From Sambucus nigra (taxonomy: Eukaryota > Streptophyta > Magnoliopsida > Dipsacales > Adoxaceae): 64,000 bases of DNA. The notes beneath the pieces were generated by a model. That model did not search any database, was not told the DNA's origin, and saw only the letters and a list, made by a program, of their open reading frames with translations. Both the position numbers and the translations under genes were made by a program. Where the stretch lies: NCBI GenBank assembly GCA_949130495.1, contig OX422208.1, positions 689,269,702 through 689,333,701 of the forward strand, written 5' to 3'. This document shows positions 41,556-53,933 of the stretch, piece by piece (the first letter of the stretch is position 1; each line of letters begins with the position of its first letter).

Positions 41556-43198
41556 ATGGCTGATAATCCTGAATTCAGTAATCGAAACGTTGGAAACCCC
41601 CCAAATCCATCCACTCCTCCAAGTGTCCAAGATTTGGCTGGAATAATGGCTAATTTAGCTCAGGGCCAGACCGCCATGCAAGAAACCATGCGACAACTCA
41701 TGCAAACTATCCAGGGTAGAGCACCTGCCCAGTCAGGACAACGAAGCATTCAGAGAAATACCCAATTGCCTTCCTCACGAACTAGACGAACATTACTCCC
41801 AGAAGAATCTCGATCTAGACATGTCGATTCATATCGCACTGATAGATTTAATGATTTTTCTTATCAACCTGGCCGAACTTCATCAGTACGAGCCACAGAT
41901 ACTGAATAAAACGTCACTCTATCTCCAGAAAGGACCAGTGCTCTTGAAAGATTGAGTAGAGTCTCTCCCTTTGATCATTTGGGTCCTAGGAGGAATAAAA
42001 GTCCCCATAAGATGGTGTCGAGGAACTCTCAATGATTCTCTGATTTAAAGCAAGGTTCTGCCCAATCCCGATCAGCTGCTTGTCGTGAAAAATCCCAAGA
42101 GGCAAACTCAACATGATCAGTTGCTCGGACCAACAGGACCGAGGAAGCAAATGACGCATGGAAAGGTTCTATTCAGAGGTTTGAGGATAGACTAGGGGAA
42201 ATGGCTAAGGCCAAAAATCCTCTACAAAGAACTTTTGTCCAAGGGACACCTTTTATCCAAGCAATTGTGTATTTTCCCACACCATCAAAGTTCAAAGCCC
42301 CAATGGTAACACCAAAATATGATGGAAAAACTGATCCTATTCTATATATAGAACAATATCAGGAAGCTGCTGATATCTATGTTGTTCCAGACGAGATGCG
42401 ATGTAGGGAATTTTCAGGAACTCTCACTGGATCTGCTCAAATATGGTACAACAATCTTCCTCGAGGGAAGATTGTAACTTTCTTTCAACTGACCGAGCTC
42501 TTTATTGGAAACTTCTGTTTTGGAGCAAAACCAGTTAAGCGAGTAGCACACCTGTTAAGTGTTAGACAAAAAGCAGGTGAGAGCACCAGGGATTATATTA
42601 CTCGTTTCAATAACGAGAAGCTCGAAGTTATTGATTACGAGGAAAAGACAGCAATCACTTCTCTGATGAGTGGATTGTTGCCAAATAAATTATACTATAC
42701 TCTGGCCAAAGATCCACCTAGGACCATGTCAGAATTAATGGCAAAAGAAGCCAAAATCATGAATGCCGAGGAAGCTATGGCTGCAAAGAAGAGCATGGAC
42801 ACTAAGGAGACCAAAGTTGAGGCCGAGAAGATTGAGAAGAAGGATCAGAAATAATAATGGTGGTAACAAGCAGTCAAAAGCAAAGCAAGCATTGGAACAG
42901 TTGAAAAAATTTGGAAACTATACTCCTTTGAAGGTAGATATAAACCACGTTCTAGAAGAGATCAAGAACAACGAGGAGTTAAATTGGCCAGAGAAAATGA
43001 AGACAGATCCTGACAAGAGGAATAAGGCCAATTATTACGAGTTCCATAAAGACCATGGTCACACGACCAAAAATTGCATAGCTCTTCAAAATAAAATCGA
43101 AGCACTCATCAGACGAGGAAAGATGGCCAAGTATGTTGATCGCAGAAATGAAGGGAAAAGCAACGACCAAGCAAGACAGAGGTCTAGATCTCCTCGTT
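41556..43198 (+). pseudogene. Gag of element B
   Basis: Starts MADNPEFSNRNVGNPPNP; homologous to A gag throughout. Core motifs KYDGKTDPILYIEQYQ, AQIWYNNLPRGKI and LLSVRQKAGESTRDYITRF. The zinc-finger-like region reads YEFHKDHGHTTKNC, so the first Cys is Tyr. Stops at 41907 (A has CAA) and 43196 (A has CGA); a frameshift near 42850. Confidence 0.9.
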
Positions 43199-44061
43199 GA
43201 GTAGAAGAAAATAAGAAAAGAGGTCATGAAGATGATCTAGAAGACAACCCCGATCTCCCGAAAAGACCAAGACGGCCAGAGCGTGAGGTATTTTCAATTC
43301 GTTTTGGATCATTTGATTGTAATGTTATTACATGTGGAGATGTAGGAGATGGAGACCTTACTGCAGAGAGGAAAGCATACCTCAATGAGGCTCAAGCTTG
43401 TTCATATATTCAGCGAATAAATCTAGCTGAGGATGATCGCTCGAGGAAGGTGAACAAAGAAAAACTAGTCATCGAATTCTCCAAGAACGACCTCGCAGGT
43501 GTGTTATATCCTCATGATGATCCATTGGTGATCAAAATGAGGATGAAGGAAGTAATGATCTCAAGAGTACTGGTGGATAGCGGTAGCTCGACGGATATCA
43601 TGTTCTACTCATGCTTCGACAACTTAAATCTAAAGTTGTCTTAGTTGGAGCCTTATCACAGGCCCCTCCTCGGTTTTGTTTGCGAGAAAGTTTTTCCACT
43701 TGGGACGATCAAGTTGGATATAACACACCTTGAAGAAGTTCAATCAGCTTACAATATCATTATGGGAAGGGTAGGATTGAAGAAGTTCGAAGCAGTACCA
43801 TCTACTGTACATCAATGCCTAAAATTTCCAACCAACTTTGGAGTAGTAATTGTGAAGGGTGACCAAAAAGTAGCTCGGGAATGCTACTATTCATCGGCCG
43901 AGCAAGAAGAACTGAAAGAATCTATGAAAAAGACTATCACCTATCAAGTGGATGAAGCTGCAGAAATTGAAACGTTAGATCCTAGAGACGAGTCGCAGCT
44001 CGTAAAAGGTCAGGTGGTGGAAGCTACTGAAAACGTCATTCTGGACGACGAACACCCATGA
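43199..44061 (+). pseudogene. Gag end, protease and linker of element B
   Basis: After gag, a linker leads to the protease core SRVLVDSGSSTDIMFYSCF (about 43560-43620) and LLGFVCEKVFPLGTIKL, then the conserved linker IIMGRVGLKKFEAVPSTV. A TAG at 43642 replaces the CAG (Gln) of A, and a TGA lies at 44059. Confidence 0.88.
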
Positions 44062-44082
44062 CGAACAACTCAAATCGGTTCA

Positions 44083-45048
44083 TTGTTGGACACCCCACTA
44101 AAACAGGAATTGATAGCCTTCCTAAATATCAGAAAAAAAACTTTCGCATACAGCCACGAAGATATGCCAGGAATAGACCCAAATTTCTTGTGTCATGAAC
44201 TTAATGTGAACAAGGAAATCAAACATGTGAAGCAGCGAAGAAGAGTTTTCAGCCCCGAGAAGAACCAAGCTATATAAGAGGAGGTCGAGAAGCTCCAAAA
44301 AGCTTGCTTTATTGAAGATGTCAAATATCCAGATTGGTTAGCTAATGTGGTGATGGTAAAGAAGAAGAACAACAAGTGGAGGATGTGTGTAGACTTCACC
44401 GAACTCAACAAGGCATGCCCAAAGGATCATTTTCCTTTGCCCCGAATTGATCAATTAGTGGATGCTACCTCGGGACACGAGTTGTTGAACTTCATGGATG
44501 CTTATTCTGGTTACAATGAGATTAAAATGAAACCTGAAGACAGGGAGAGTACCTCTTTTATTACCCCTAGGGGAACCTACTGTTATAATGTTATGCCTTT
44601 TGGTTTGAAAAATGCAGGTGCAAGATATCAGCGGCTGATGAACAAGGTGTTTGCAGAGCAAATTAGTCACAATATGGAGGTTTATGTTGATGATATGCTA
44701 ACGAAGAGCAAAAAAGCTGCTGACCATCTAATTGATCTAGGTCAAACCTTTGATCAATTAGATAAATATCAAATGAAGTTGAACCCTACCAAGTGCATAT
44801 TCGGAGTACGAGAAGGCATGTTCCTCGGGTATATTGTCAACCAACGAGGTATTGAAGCAAATCCAGAAAAGATCAAGGCTCTATTGGGGTTACGATCTCC
44901 AACGACGAAGAAGGAAGTGCAAAGTCTCACAGGGCAAGTTGCAGCACTTAATAGATTTATATCACGAGCAACTGATAGATGCCTCCCATTCTTCAAAATA
45001 CTCCAAAAAACGTTTGAATGGAATGATGAATGCGAGAAGGCCTTTTAA
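44083..45048 (+). pseudogene. Reverse transcriptase of element B
   Basis: Motifs in order: NKWRMCVDFTELNKACPKD, FMDAYSGYNEI, YNVMPFGLKNAGARYQRL, MEVYVDDML (catalytic pair intact), MKLNPTKCIFGVREGMFLGY, LTGQVAALNRFISR. Unlike A, no frameshift occurs in this domain. Stops at 44275 and 45046, both at positions where Gln (CAA) is expected. Confidence 0.92.
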
Positions 45049-45459
45049 GAGTTAAAGAAATACTTAAGAGCGCCCCCACTGTTGTCCAGGCCAGTGATGG
45101 GAGAAAGATTGTACTTGTATCTGGCAGTTTCAAAGAATGCAGTTAGCTCGGCATTGATAAGAATGGAGGATGGAGTGCAAAAACTAATTTATTACACTAG
45201 CAAGGTCTTCCGAGGAGCAGAGATCAGATATCCAAAACTAGAAAAGTTGGCACTAGCGTTGATCGAAGCAAGTAGAAGAATGAGGCCGTACTTCCAAGCT
45301 CATACCATAGTAGTGTATACCGATATGCCACTGAGGCAAGCTCTTCATAAAACAGAAAAATTAGGGAGATTGATGTACTGGGCAGTAGAACTTGGTGAAT
45401 ATGATATAATTTATGAGCCTAGGTCGTCACTTAAAGGGCAAGCAGATTTAATCACATAA
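45049..45459 (+). pseudogene. RT-linked RNase H of element B
   Basis: LYLYLAVSKNAVSSALIR, LIYYTSKVF, RYPKLEKLALALI and YTDMPLRQALHKTE, then WAVELGEYDIIYEPR. Ends at a stop at 45457 where A reads EFTYP. The linker 45460-45694 has a CGACC-rich inverted-pair segment like that duplicated in A, but in a single copy. Confidence 0.9.
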
Positions 45460-45694
45460 TTCACTTATCCTGAAACCTCCGAGGAGCAAAAGCTGAATAC
45501 CGACCAACCTGTGGATGTTACAGGATCATCAAATTTAAACCCCGATCAACTTAAGTTAGTTGACGATCAGGGGGAGATGGTTGACGAGCAGTAAAAAGTA
45601 ACAGAGGAGGATAAAAGGAAGCAATAAATATTTCACCGAGGAACTTTATTCGATAAAAAAATTTAAGGATGATATACCTATATGGAATCTATAT

Positions 45695-47386
45695 GTGGAT
45701 GGTTCATCTTGCATTACAGGCTGTGGGGCAAGGATTGTTTTGAACAACCTGGATAAGGTCGATGTGGAGTATGCTTTGCGCTTCCAATTCAAGGCTTCTA
45801 ATAATGAGGCTGAGTATGAAGCTATGATTGCAGGACTTGGCCTGGCAAAAACCATGGGGGCGGAGCAGGTTATCGTATTCAGCGACTCATAATTGATCGT
45901 AAATCAAATGCTGGGAGTATATGCAGCCAAAGGAGAATTAATGATCAGGTATCATGCAAAAGCAATGGAAGTTTTATCAAGCCTGATCGCAGTACAGATA
46001 ATTAGAATACCAAGATTAGAGAATGCAAGAGCGGATGCCTCAGCTCGGTTAGCTTCAGCCACACGCATCGAGCTACGAAGAAAAATTCTAATAGAAGTCT
46101 TGGCTAGTCGAAGCATAGACGAAGATCTAATGATGAACTTTATTACCCTTGATTTAGGATCATCTTGGATGGATCCCATCAGGGAATATATTGAGGAAAG
46201 GAAATTACCAACTGACAAACTCGCAGCCAAGAAACTGAAGTTTAAAGATGCTCGTTATGTATTGACTAATGGTATTCTATATAAGCGAGGAATTATAGCA
46301 GGTATGCAAAGATGTGTGCACCCTTCCGAGGTGAAAGACTTGATTGAAGAGGTCCATGAAGGGTCCTGTGGAGCTCATGTAGCAGGTCGAACGCTTTTGC
46401 AAAGAGTAATGACGTAAGGATACTATTGGCCAACAATGAGGGCTGATTGTATAACCTATGCCAAAAAATGTGATAAATGTCAACGCTTCTCCTCTATCCG
46501 AAGAACTCCCCAAGAATTATTAACACCCATAACATCCCCTTGGCCATTTGCCATGTGGGGAATAGACTTGGTCGGGCCACTCCGGACGATAAGAGGAAGG
46601 TTCAAATACCTCGTCGTCGTTGTGGATTATTTTACTAAATGGGTAGAAGCTGAACCTCTTATTGATATGACTTATGAGAAGGTGTATCAATTTATTTGAA
46701 AGAATATCATTTGCAGATATGGTCTTCCCCATGCATTCATTACTGATTATGGAACCCAATTTGATAACGAGGAGTTCGCTGCATATTATCATCAGTCAAA
46801 CATTTTGAAAACCCACTCGATACCAGGCCATCCCCAAAGCAATGGACAAACTGAGGTGACGAACAGAACGCTGCTGAATGGTTTGAAGAAAAGACTGGAT
46901 GATGCGAAGGCAAATTGGGTCAACGAGCTACATTCTGTACTGTGGGCTTATCGTACTACGCCACGAGCAGCAACAGGAGAATATCCATACATGCTGGCAT
47001 TTAGAAGTGAAGCTGTTATACCTGTCGAGATGGGTCTCCCCACACACCGAGTGCTGAATTTCAATTCTCCTATCAGTGACTTGATGAGAATATTAGACTT
47101 GGATATGCTCGAGGAAGTTAGAGAAGAAGCAGCAATAAGGAATACTGCATACTAACAAAGAACAGCTCTGTTCTACAACAAGAGGGTAAAAAAGTGTGAT
47201 TTGAAGGAAGGAGACTAAGTGCTAAAGAAAGTAATTCAAAAGCACAATAAATTGGAAGCTAACTGGCATGGACCTTACAGAGTAACAAAAGTTGTTCGCC
47301 TAGGAACTTATAGGATTGAAACCTTAGAAGGAGAGGAGTTTAAGCATGCATGGAACGCAGAGCATCTGCGCAAATATTATCAATAG
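45695..47386 (+). pseudogene. Second RNase H and integrase of element B
   Basis: RNase H1-like domain (FKASNNEAEYEAMIAG; VIVFSDS), then integrase: HEGSCGAH and CDKCQ zinc ligands, GIDLVGPL, ITDYGTQFDNEEF and GQTEVTNRTL supplying D, D, E; C-terminus AEHLRKYYQ ending at 47386. The frame keeps phase through the region where A has a 1-bp loss, but stops occur at 45890, 46415, 46697 and 47153, mostly at expected Gln or Trp codons. Confidence 0.9.
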
Positions 47387-47514
47387 TTTAATCCTTATGT
47401 AATGCAGTTTTCTTCGATATGAATAAAGATTTGGATGTTTTACCCAATTCTCTCCTTTGGTTAAATTTTTTTTTCGGAGTATTAGTGCTACACACTATGC
47501 ATCAAGTTCAAAAT

Positions 47515-48110
47515 AAAAACCCACCAACTACGATTGGTCGTTCTACCAACTACGGTTGGTCGGTCTACCAACTACGGTTGGTCGATAAACAAAAACCCAC
47601 CAACTAAGATTGGTCGGTCTACCAACTACGGTTGGTCGGTCTACCAACTACGGTTGGTCGATAAATAAAACCCCACCAACTACGGTTGGTCGGTCTACCA
47701 ACTACGGTTGGTCGATAAATAAAATCCTACCAACTACGGTTGGTCGGTCTACCAACTACGGTTGGTCGATATATAAAACCCTACCAACTACGGTTGGTCG
47801 GTCTACCAACTACGGTTGGTCGATAAATAAAAACCCACCAACTACGGTTGGTCGATAAATAAAACCCTACCAATTACGGTTGGTTGGTCGGTTTACTAAC
47901 TACGGTTGGTCGATAAATAAAATCCCACCAACTACGGTTGGTCGGTCTACCAACTACGGTTGGTCGATAAATAAAATCCCACCAACTACGGTTGATCGGT
48001 CTACCAACTATGGTTAGTCGATAAATAAAATCCCCTAACTACGGTTGGTAGGGAATAAAAGTTCACCAACTCCAGTTGGTCGGAAACAAATATCTTAATA
48101 AACTCTAGTT
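47515..48110. repeat. 54-bp tandem array of element B (CCAACTACGGTTGG hairpins)
   Basis: Each 54-bp unit holds two CCAACTACGGTTGG motifs, each a 5-bp stem CCAAC/GTTGG with a 4-base loop, then GTCGATAAATAAAA. About ten units with a few variant or single-motif units. Lies between pol and antisense gene 2, the same place as the unrelated 27-bp array of element A. The segment 48111-48343 is AT-rich 3' flank of antisense gene 2. Confidence 0.93.
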
Positions 48111-48343
48111 GGTCGGTAAGTCAATTACAATCATCTCCAGTTGTTTAAATTAAACAGGATCATGAGATAAAGGATGTTTTATCACATAAAGATCAAAGAT
48201 TGATAAATCACTGCAATGAAATAAGCAACCAACAAGCAAAAACATTCTACAAATTATTTAGAAGAAAAATGAAATGACAATTTTTCATTCAAATTAAATA
48301 GAATTACATAAGTGGTGAAAAGTACAAGTCATTACATAAAATC

Positions 48344-49613
48344 CTATTCTATGGGTTTCTTTCCCTCTGCCTTTGAAGCAGGTTCCACTCCGGCAGAAGG
48401 ATCATCTAAGGCATAGGGGGAGTTTATGAAGTTTATGTCTTTTAACATTCGAATATTCATCACAGAAGGACGAGCAAGCAGGTGCTCTGGCCGAGATATC
48501 TCAAAATTTGAATGAAGATTGTAGTCACCAAGATACTTTGAGATCAGGCACTAAGGAATGGCCCGAGCAGGAATCTAACTCATGTCAAGCTTAAATGGAG
48601 GCACTGGCAAATCGAGCAACCAGGGATCATAATAGTCCCACAAATAGTGACCCTGTTCTAACTGTAGCACACCCAAGGCATTCAGTCATCCTTGCTTGTA
48701 CCCCTCGTTGTTCGACTGCTTGATCCAGTCATCAAGGTGGTAAAGGGATTCATTGTAACCATCCATCCAAAATTCTCTGGGCTATTTATGGAACTGGTAG
48801 GTCAACCTCTCTAACTGCTCGTGAAGATTCTTCACCAGATTTATCTTATTCTCCAAGGTAGAATTTTGGGCAGCAAGTTGCTCATAGAAGGTCTGAATCT
48901 TCTTGAACATCTCAACTAATGCTTGATTCTTCGCCATCAATTGGAATGCTTAATTCTCCAAGGCTGCCTATTTTTAGCTTCTTCAACAGTAACCCGAGCA
49001 GCTCTTGCTCGTCCTCGAGAAGCTCTTGCTCATCCGTGAGCAGATGTAGAGGGTCTAATTCTCTTTAAAGTTTCCAATTCGTCTCTCAAATTGGCATTTT
49101 CAACCTCCAGAAATGAGAAACCTTCGTCATTAACAGGGACCAAGGCTCCTGAGGTAGATGCTGCAGATTTCAGTTGGGATATCTCTCCTCGCAAGTTATT
49201 ATTTCCTTGCTCCAGCAGTTTCACGATCTGCCTATGCTCTTTAACCTCGGTCTTCAAATTCCTCTCCTTAAAATCATAAGCAACGACTAACTTATCATAT
49301 CCTTTGTCAGCATTTAGTTGCTGATACTTTTTCTCATACCCCTGATGCAAAAGGGCAGAAGATTCCTTGTATTGTTGTTGAAGTTCCTCGATGATACCCT
49401 GGAGATCGTCAATCATCTCGTAATAAGCCACATTATTGGCAACAGCTCGGTCGAGTAAGCATTTCAGATATTGGTAAGCTTCCACTGCTCGTTCAGAGGC
49501 TCTGAGCCCAGGATATAAAAAATTTGTGATTCATCCAAATCTGTATGGCCAGCTTTGAAATATTCATTACATTTTTTCATCAACTCAGTATCGTGAGCTG
49601 ACAAGAGTTCCAT
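48344..49613 (-). pseudogene. Antisense gene 2 of element B (coiled-coil protein)
   Basis: Homologue of 21797-23071. Starts MELLSAHDT, contains AYQYLKCLLDRAVANNVAY, a long coiled coil, FSFLEVENANLRDELETLKR and a C-terminus GKKPIE. Several stops and frame changes, including a TGA after YKQG where A has TAG. No intron seen in either copy. Confidence 0.7.
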
Positions 49614-49789
49614 CCTGACTATAAACTAGCAAAGAGAAGCAATAAACAGGATTAATAAATAATAAAGGCAGAACAAGACAAAGAAAGTCAACCTGAACAA
49701 CAAAAACTCAAATTTTTATTCATCAAAAGACAAGTACAAGGTTCAGGGTTACATTCAAAAGAAATAATAAAATTAAAGCCCGAGAAACT

Positions 49790-51950
49790 TTACACCTTCT
49801 CTTTGTGTTTTGCGACTTCCTCGGAAGGCTGAGATGAGGAGGCTGGTTGCTCGAGGATATTGGTAGTTGCTCGACAAAGGTACTGGTAGATTAAAGATGC
49901 TCGGTAGGAGTAATAGTTGGTTGGGGCTGCTCGTAGCGAAGTTCAACAGTAGGGACGTGATCCCCAACCATCATTGAAGATTCTTCAGAGGCAGCTTCGT
50001 CCTCTTCTTCTTCGCCAGGGGAAGGAGGAGGACCATGAACATGACGTTGAAACAACTAAAAACTCTCTGAGACCTTTAACTCCTGCAGAGCAGCAATCCA
50101 TCCATTCCTGAAGAATTTGAGGCTAGCAAAATCCAATTGAGAGGACATGGCGCTAGGCCTTTGTTCTAACCTTTGTCCCAGCCAGCGCTAAAGGACTTTT
50201 TAATAGCAAGTTTTCTCTTTGATTTCTCCGAGGAAATCCTCTCGGTAAGAAGTTCCTCGGCTGCCTTCAAATTTCCTTCTACCTCTACCTTCTGACAATC
50301 AGCTTCACGAAGTCTACCAAGTTCCTCTTCAGCAGTTTTAAACTTTGTCTCAAGCTCTCCAGCATTCTTGAGCTTTTCTTCAAGCTCTTCATTTTTCTTC
50401 TTAAACTCTTTCATTTTCCTCTCCAACTCATGAGGGGCCTCCATAGCTTTTTCTCTCTCTTGCTCGACGAACTTCAGTTACTTCTCCCAAGCAACCTTAT
50501 CTTCTTTATATTTTTGACGAGAATCCATTAAGGATTGAGTCAGACCTACAAAAGCCTCCTCCACACCTCCTGAGGAGCTCGAAGCTTTAAGAGCTTCATC
50601 CTTTTTCAGAATAGAATTGAAACAGGTTACCAACTGGAAAAAGAAAATAATTATAAGTCAGTGCAGGGATAGAACATTGAAAAATGAAAGTTTAGATTAG
50701 TAATACTTACTGAGGTAATATGTTGAGATGCCAAGGTGGTAACCCTATCCCGAGAAAGAGTGTCTTCAAGACCTTGGATTTCTGGAATAATCCAAGACTT
50801 CACAGAGCCCATGGCAGATCTCGGAGAAACAAAAGTGGGAATACCACTTCCAGCAGTTAAAGGCTAAGAGACAAGTTCAGCCAATTTATCCGAGGAACTT
50901 TTCTTCAACTTCCTCCTGGGAGCTGGAACATTCTCAACCAAGGATGATGTCTTGGTCGGTGATATAACGATGACCTCGCTTGGAGGAAAAACAGCTACAA
51001 CCTTGCTCGGAGCCACATGGGGCTTCTCAACAACTTTCTTAGCAGCAGCAGGAGGGGGTGCATCAACTTTTCTTGTCCCTTCTTCTGGGACATCCTTCTT
51101 ATTTCTCTTTGCCTCTACATTGGCAGAGTCTGATTTGTTAAAGTATGAGGGATCTCTTCTTCTCTTCATTCTGTCACTGAGAGGAATATTTGATTCAGGA
51201 GAGGAACCTTCAGAAGCTGGTGCTAGTTCTATGTCACTTATTACTGGACGAGCAGCAAAAGATGAAGTGTAACTCTTATACTGCAACAAGTATGAGGCTG
51301 ATCTGATATGTTCGTTAGCAACCGTTTCTTTAGGAGATTTCTTTTTGCTATCCACTGCAAATAAACAAAAATTAAAATGTCAATGACGCATTTTATCAAA
51401 CACAAAGAAAACATAATTTCAAAAATAAAATAAAATAAAAACAACCTATCCCATTGCCACAAGGAGGGCATCTAGGACCCTGATACACATCATTTCCATT
51501 TAATGGAGCATGTTGCCAATTTTTCATAACAACCCCATGCTCGAAGTAATACCTATTGGCATCGGGGAGGTTGACAACTAAAACCCTATTTAAAAACCTA
51601 GTTTTTAAATAAAAAGTGCTATCACTAACAACCCATCTATAGCAAAACATAATTTTTGGAATTCCTAAATGGGTTCCATGAGTCTGATTTAACCTATGGA
51701 CTCCATTAACTATTCTCCAGGTATTGGGAGCTATTTTTGCAGGTACCACGTCAAAATATTGACAGAATTCCAAATACAAAGGGTTTGGAGGAAAAGAAAA
51801 GCCACATTCAGCTACAAAGAGACTGGGGAACCAATGTCCCTCAGCCAAACGAAAATAGTCAGAGGGTTCAAAAAGCTCTTCCAATATGACCCAGGAAGGA
51901 ATAAAAAAATCATAACGAAATTTATCAAGCGACTCAACAAGGTAAACCAT
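49790..51950 (-). pseudogene. Antisense gene 1 of element B (three exons)
   Basis: Homologue of 19426-21620. Exon 1 51950-51446, intron 91 bp, exon 2 51354-50711, intron 77 bp, exon 3 50633-49790. GT-AG borders are the same as in A and phase is kept. Exon 1 is open throughout (LDKFRYDFFIPSW; IAPNTWRIVNGVHRLNQ; FYLKTRFLNRVLVVNL). Exon 2 is Ser/Lys/Pro-rich; exon 3 is a Glu/Lys coiled coil with RKLAIKKSF-type C-terminal region. Frameshifts occur in exons 2 and 3. An alternative ATG lies three codons upstream (51959). Confidence 0.75.
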
Positions 51951-52117
51951 GATGAACAAAAGAAATAAAAGAGAAGGAAGAAGATCTTACAGGAAAAAAG
52001 ATGAATTAGGTGACAACGAACAATGGAAGAAATAAACGCACAAGACAGAGAAGAAGTGAAGAAGTTCTAAAGATGCAGATTTGAAAAAGTAAAAGACGAT
52101 CGAGTTTTCTTAAGCAT

Positions 52118-52124
52118 TTAAATA
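52118..52124 (-). promoter_or_regulatory. TATA-like box of antisense gene 1, element B
   Basis: TATTTAA on the minus strand, 171 bp from the ATG at 51950; matches the arrangement in A. Confidence 0.55.
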
Positions 52125-52356
52125 CTTTACCTCGAGAATGGAGAAAAACAATGATTACCAAGATGGACGATTGCGTATTCCAACGGCTAAAAAGAAAAAA
52201 AAAGGCACGAAATACGAAGCGGTTATTGAAATTCAAAATACTTTAAAAAGCTTGACACTATGCATTCAAAAAGGGGCTATAAACAACGAATGATTGTCTA
52301 AAATCCATAAAGTTAGGCAGCATAATGTTCCATACTTTTCTTCAACATCAAACTAC

Positions 52357-52373
52357 GAAACATTGGAGGCTTC
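52357..52373 (+). other. Polypurine tract of element B
   Basis: GAAACATTGGAGGCTTC directly before the 3' LTR start TGTTGATACC. Confidence 0.8.
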
Positions 52374-52929
52374 TGTTGATACCAAATTTAGTATGCTGAC
52401 GTGGATCGATTATATGGAGACACGTGTCAACTTACATAGCACCCGCAAACATTTTTGAACAACACCTTGACCCCGAGGAACTCAACCTCCCCGATCAACT
52501 CAGAACGCTCCGAGCAACAGGTGTTCTCGAGGAACTCTACTGTACCGAGCAACTCATGTATACCGAGCTACTTGGGCGGTCCGAGCTGCATCTCGTACAG
52601 AGCATTCATAACCGAATAATTAAGAGGATTGAATGCGCAATAAATGCTGATTATTATCATACAGATGTACACGCCTATTGGACAACTATGTAATATTCTC
52701 TCACATGTACAACCTCAAGGCTATAAATACATTGTAACCTCTTCATTAGCGGGGGACTCGGAATTTCTTGGTAAACCCATTATCGAGAATTCTGCAAACA
52801 GTCAGCAATAACACAAACAGTGGACGTAGGCCATTCTTTCAAGGCTGAACCACTTTAAAAATCTCTTGTCTTATTTATTTTTTATCTGTGATTAAATAAT
52901 TAGATATAATCTAATTTTTTACATCAACA
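52374..52929 (+). repeat. 3' LTR of element B
   Basis: 556 bp as the 5' copy; TATAAAT near 52722, U5 block TGGACGTAGGCC at 52821-52832. Right flank GGTTG. Confidence 0.95.
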
Positions 52930-53395
52930 GGTTGTATCCATTGTTGTCGATATTTCACTTCTTGTCATGTTAAGCCCATTTTCGCGGAAGGTTCTTGTCA
53001 CTTCTGCTAATAGACCCGGCTTATCAGCTGCACATAGCTCTAACCTTACTCCCTGCCATCACACCACTAAATTATTAGTATCAAATTTAAATTTTGTTAC
53101 CATGTTTTTACATTAAAAGAAGATGTGTTCAAATTATTCAAAAGGGACTTGATAAAGATTTTTGCATCAAAAGTAGTTGGGTCTTGAAATGGAAATATTC
53201 AAAGAGATTTTTTGAACTTTTTTCAAATGAATATCATCTAACTTTATTCATCATACACAGAAAAAAGGCAAGTCTGAAAAAGCGCAATACCTCGGATGCT
53301 CTTCTTTCAATTGCGGCTTGTAGACAGAGAATCACACGATGCTTTTCGGCTTCTGAACTAATTGGGGTTCCATCTCTCTGCCTAATGAAAAACTC
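52930..53395 (-). pseudogene. ACR: Captured ACR gene fragment, 5' part (two exons)
   Basis: Exon 53395-53291 is bounded by AG and GT and encodes [19 protein letters not shown] and [12 protein letters not shown]. After an intron, exon 53052 onward encodes [18 protein letters not shown] and [18 protein letters not shown], an ACT domain, and is interrupted by element B at 52930. With B and one target copy removed it continues in frame at 40936. ACR proteins are plant ACT-repeat proteins, presumed amino-acid sensors. Intron retention shows DNA-level capture. Confidence 0.85.
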
Positions 53396-53933
53396 CTGAA
53401 ATAAAATAAAAAATATAAAGTTACAATTAAGATCAAATATCAAGTTTTATTACTCATTTTTATTTTATTTTTTTCCTCGCGAAACTGTAATTAAATGAAA
53501 ATTCCCATAAATTATTACCAATTGCCCCATTAAAACTATGATCCCACTTTCAATTAGAATTCCTTTTTTGTAGTTAACCAAATTTGTCTACAACTATGAC
53601 ACAAATTTGAGTCAAATTCTAAATAAAATTCTTTGCAAGTCAGTTTAAGTTTAGAAATAAAACAAGAAAGCAAAAACAAGTGAAAGAGAAAATTACATGT
53701 AAGCTAACATCAAAACAGGCAATACCAACAACAACATGTATTTATTTCCATTCTTATTCGCTAAGAGATCAGTCAGAGTAAACACAACAAAAAAACATAC
53801 AACAAATGCTAAACACACCAATGGCTTAAACTGCTACACACTGCCAACTCTTCTCTCTCAAGTACAGTATATGAACAAATTTCTTAGTAGAACTACAGGA
53901 ATACACAAACTACTAACTGAAATGCTTATCGCA
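53396..53933. other. AT-rich segment between two captured genes
   Basis: No exon or domain recognised. Probably intron of the ACR gene and 3' flank of the fasciclin-like fragment. Confidence 0.4.

Larger units (their letters stand above)
40937..52929 (+). mobile_element. Complete Tat-like Ty3/gypsy element B (11,993 bp)
   Basis: LTRs of 556 bp (40937-41492 and 52374-52929) flank primer site, gag, protease, RT, two RNase H domains, integrase, a tandem-repeat region, two antisense genes and a polypurine tract. Flanks GGCTG and GGTTG are a target duplication with one mismatch. The element sits inside a captured ACR exon, which reads through when B is removed. The LTRs differ at about 16 of 556 sites by eye (3%), similar to A. 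LTR termini TGTTGATACC/CATCAACA and all proteins are homologous to A. The pol frame has about a dozen stops. Confidence 0.93.
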
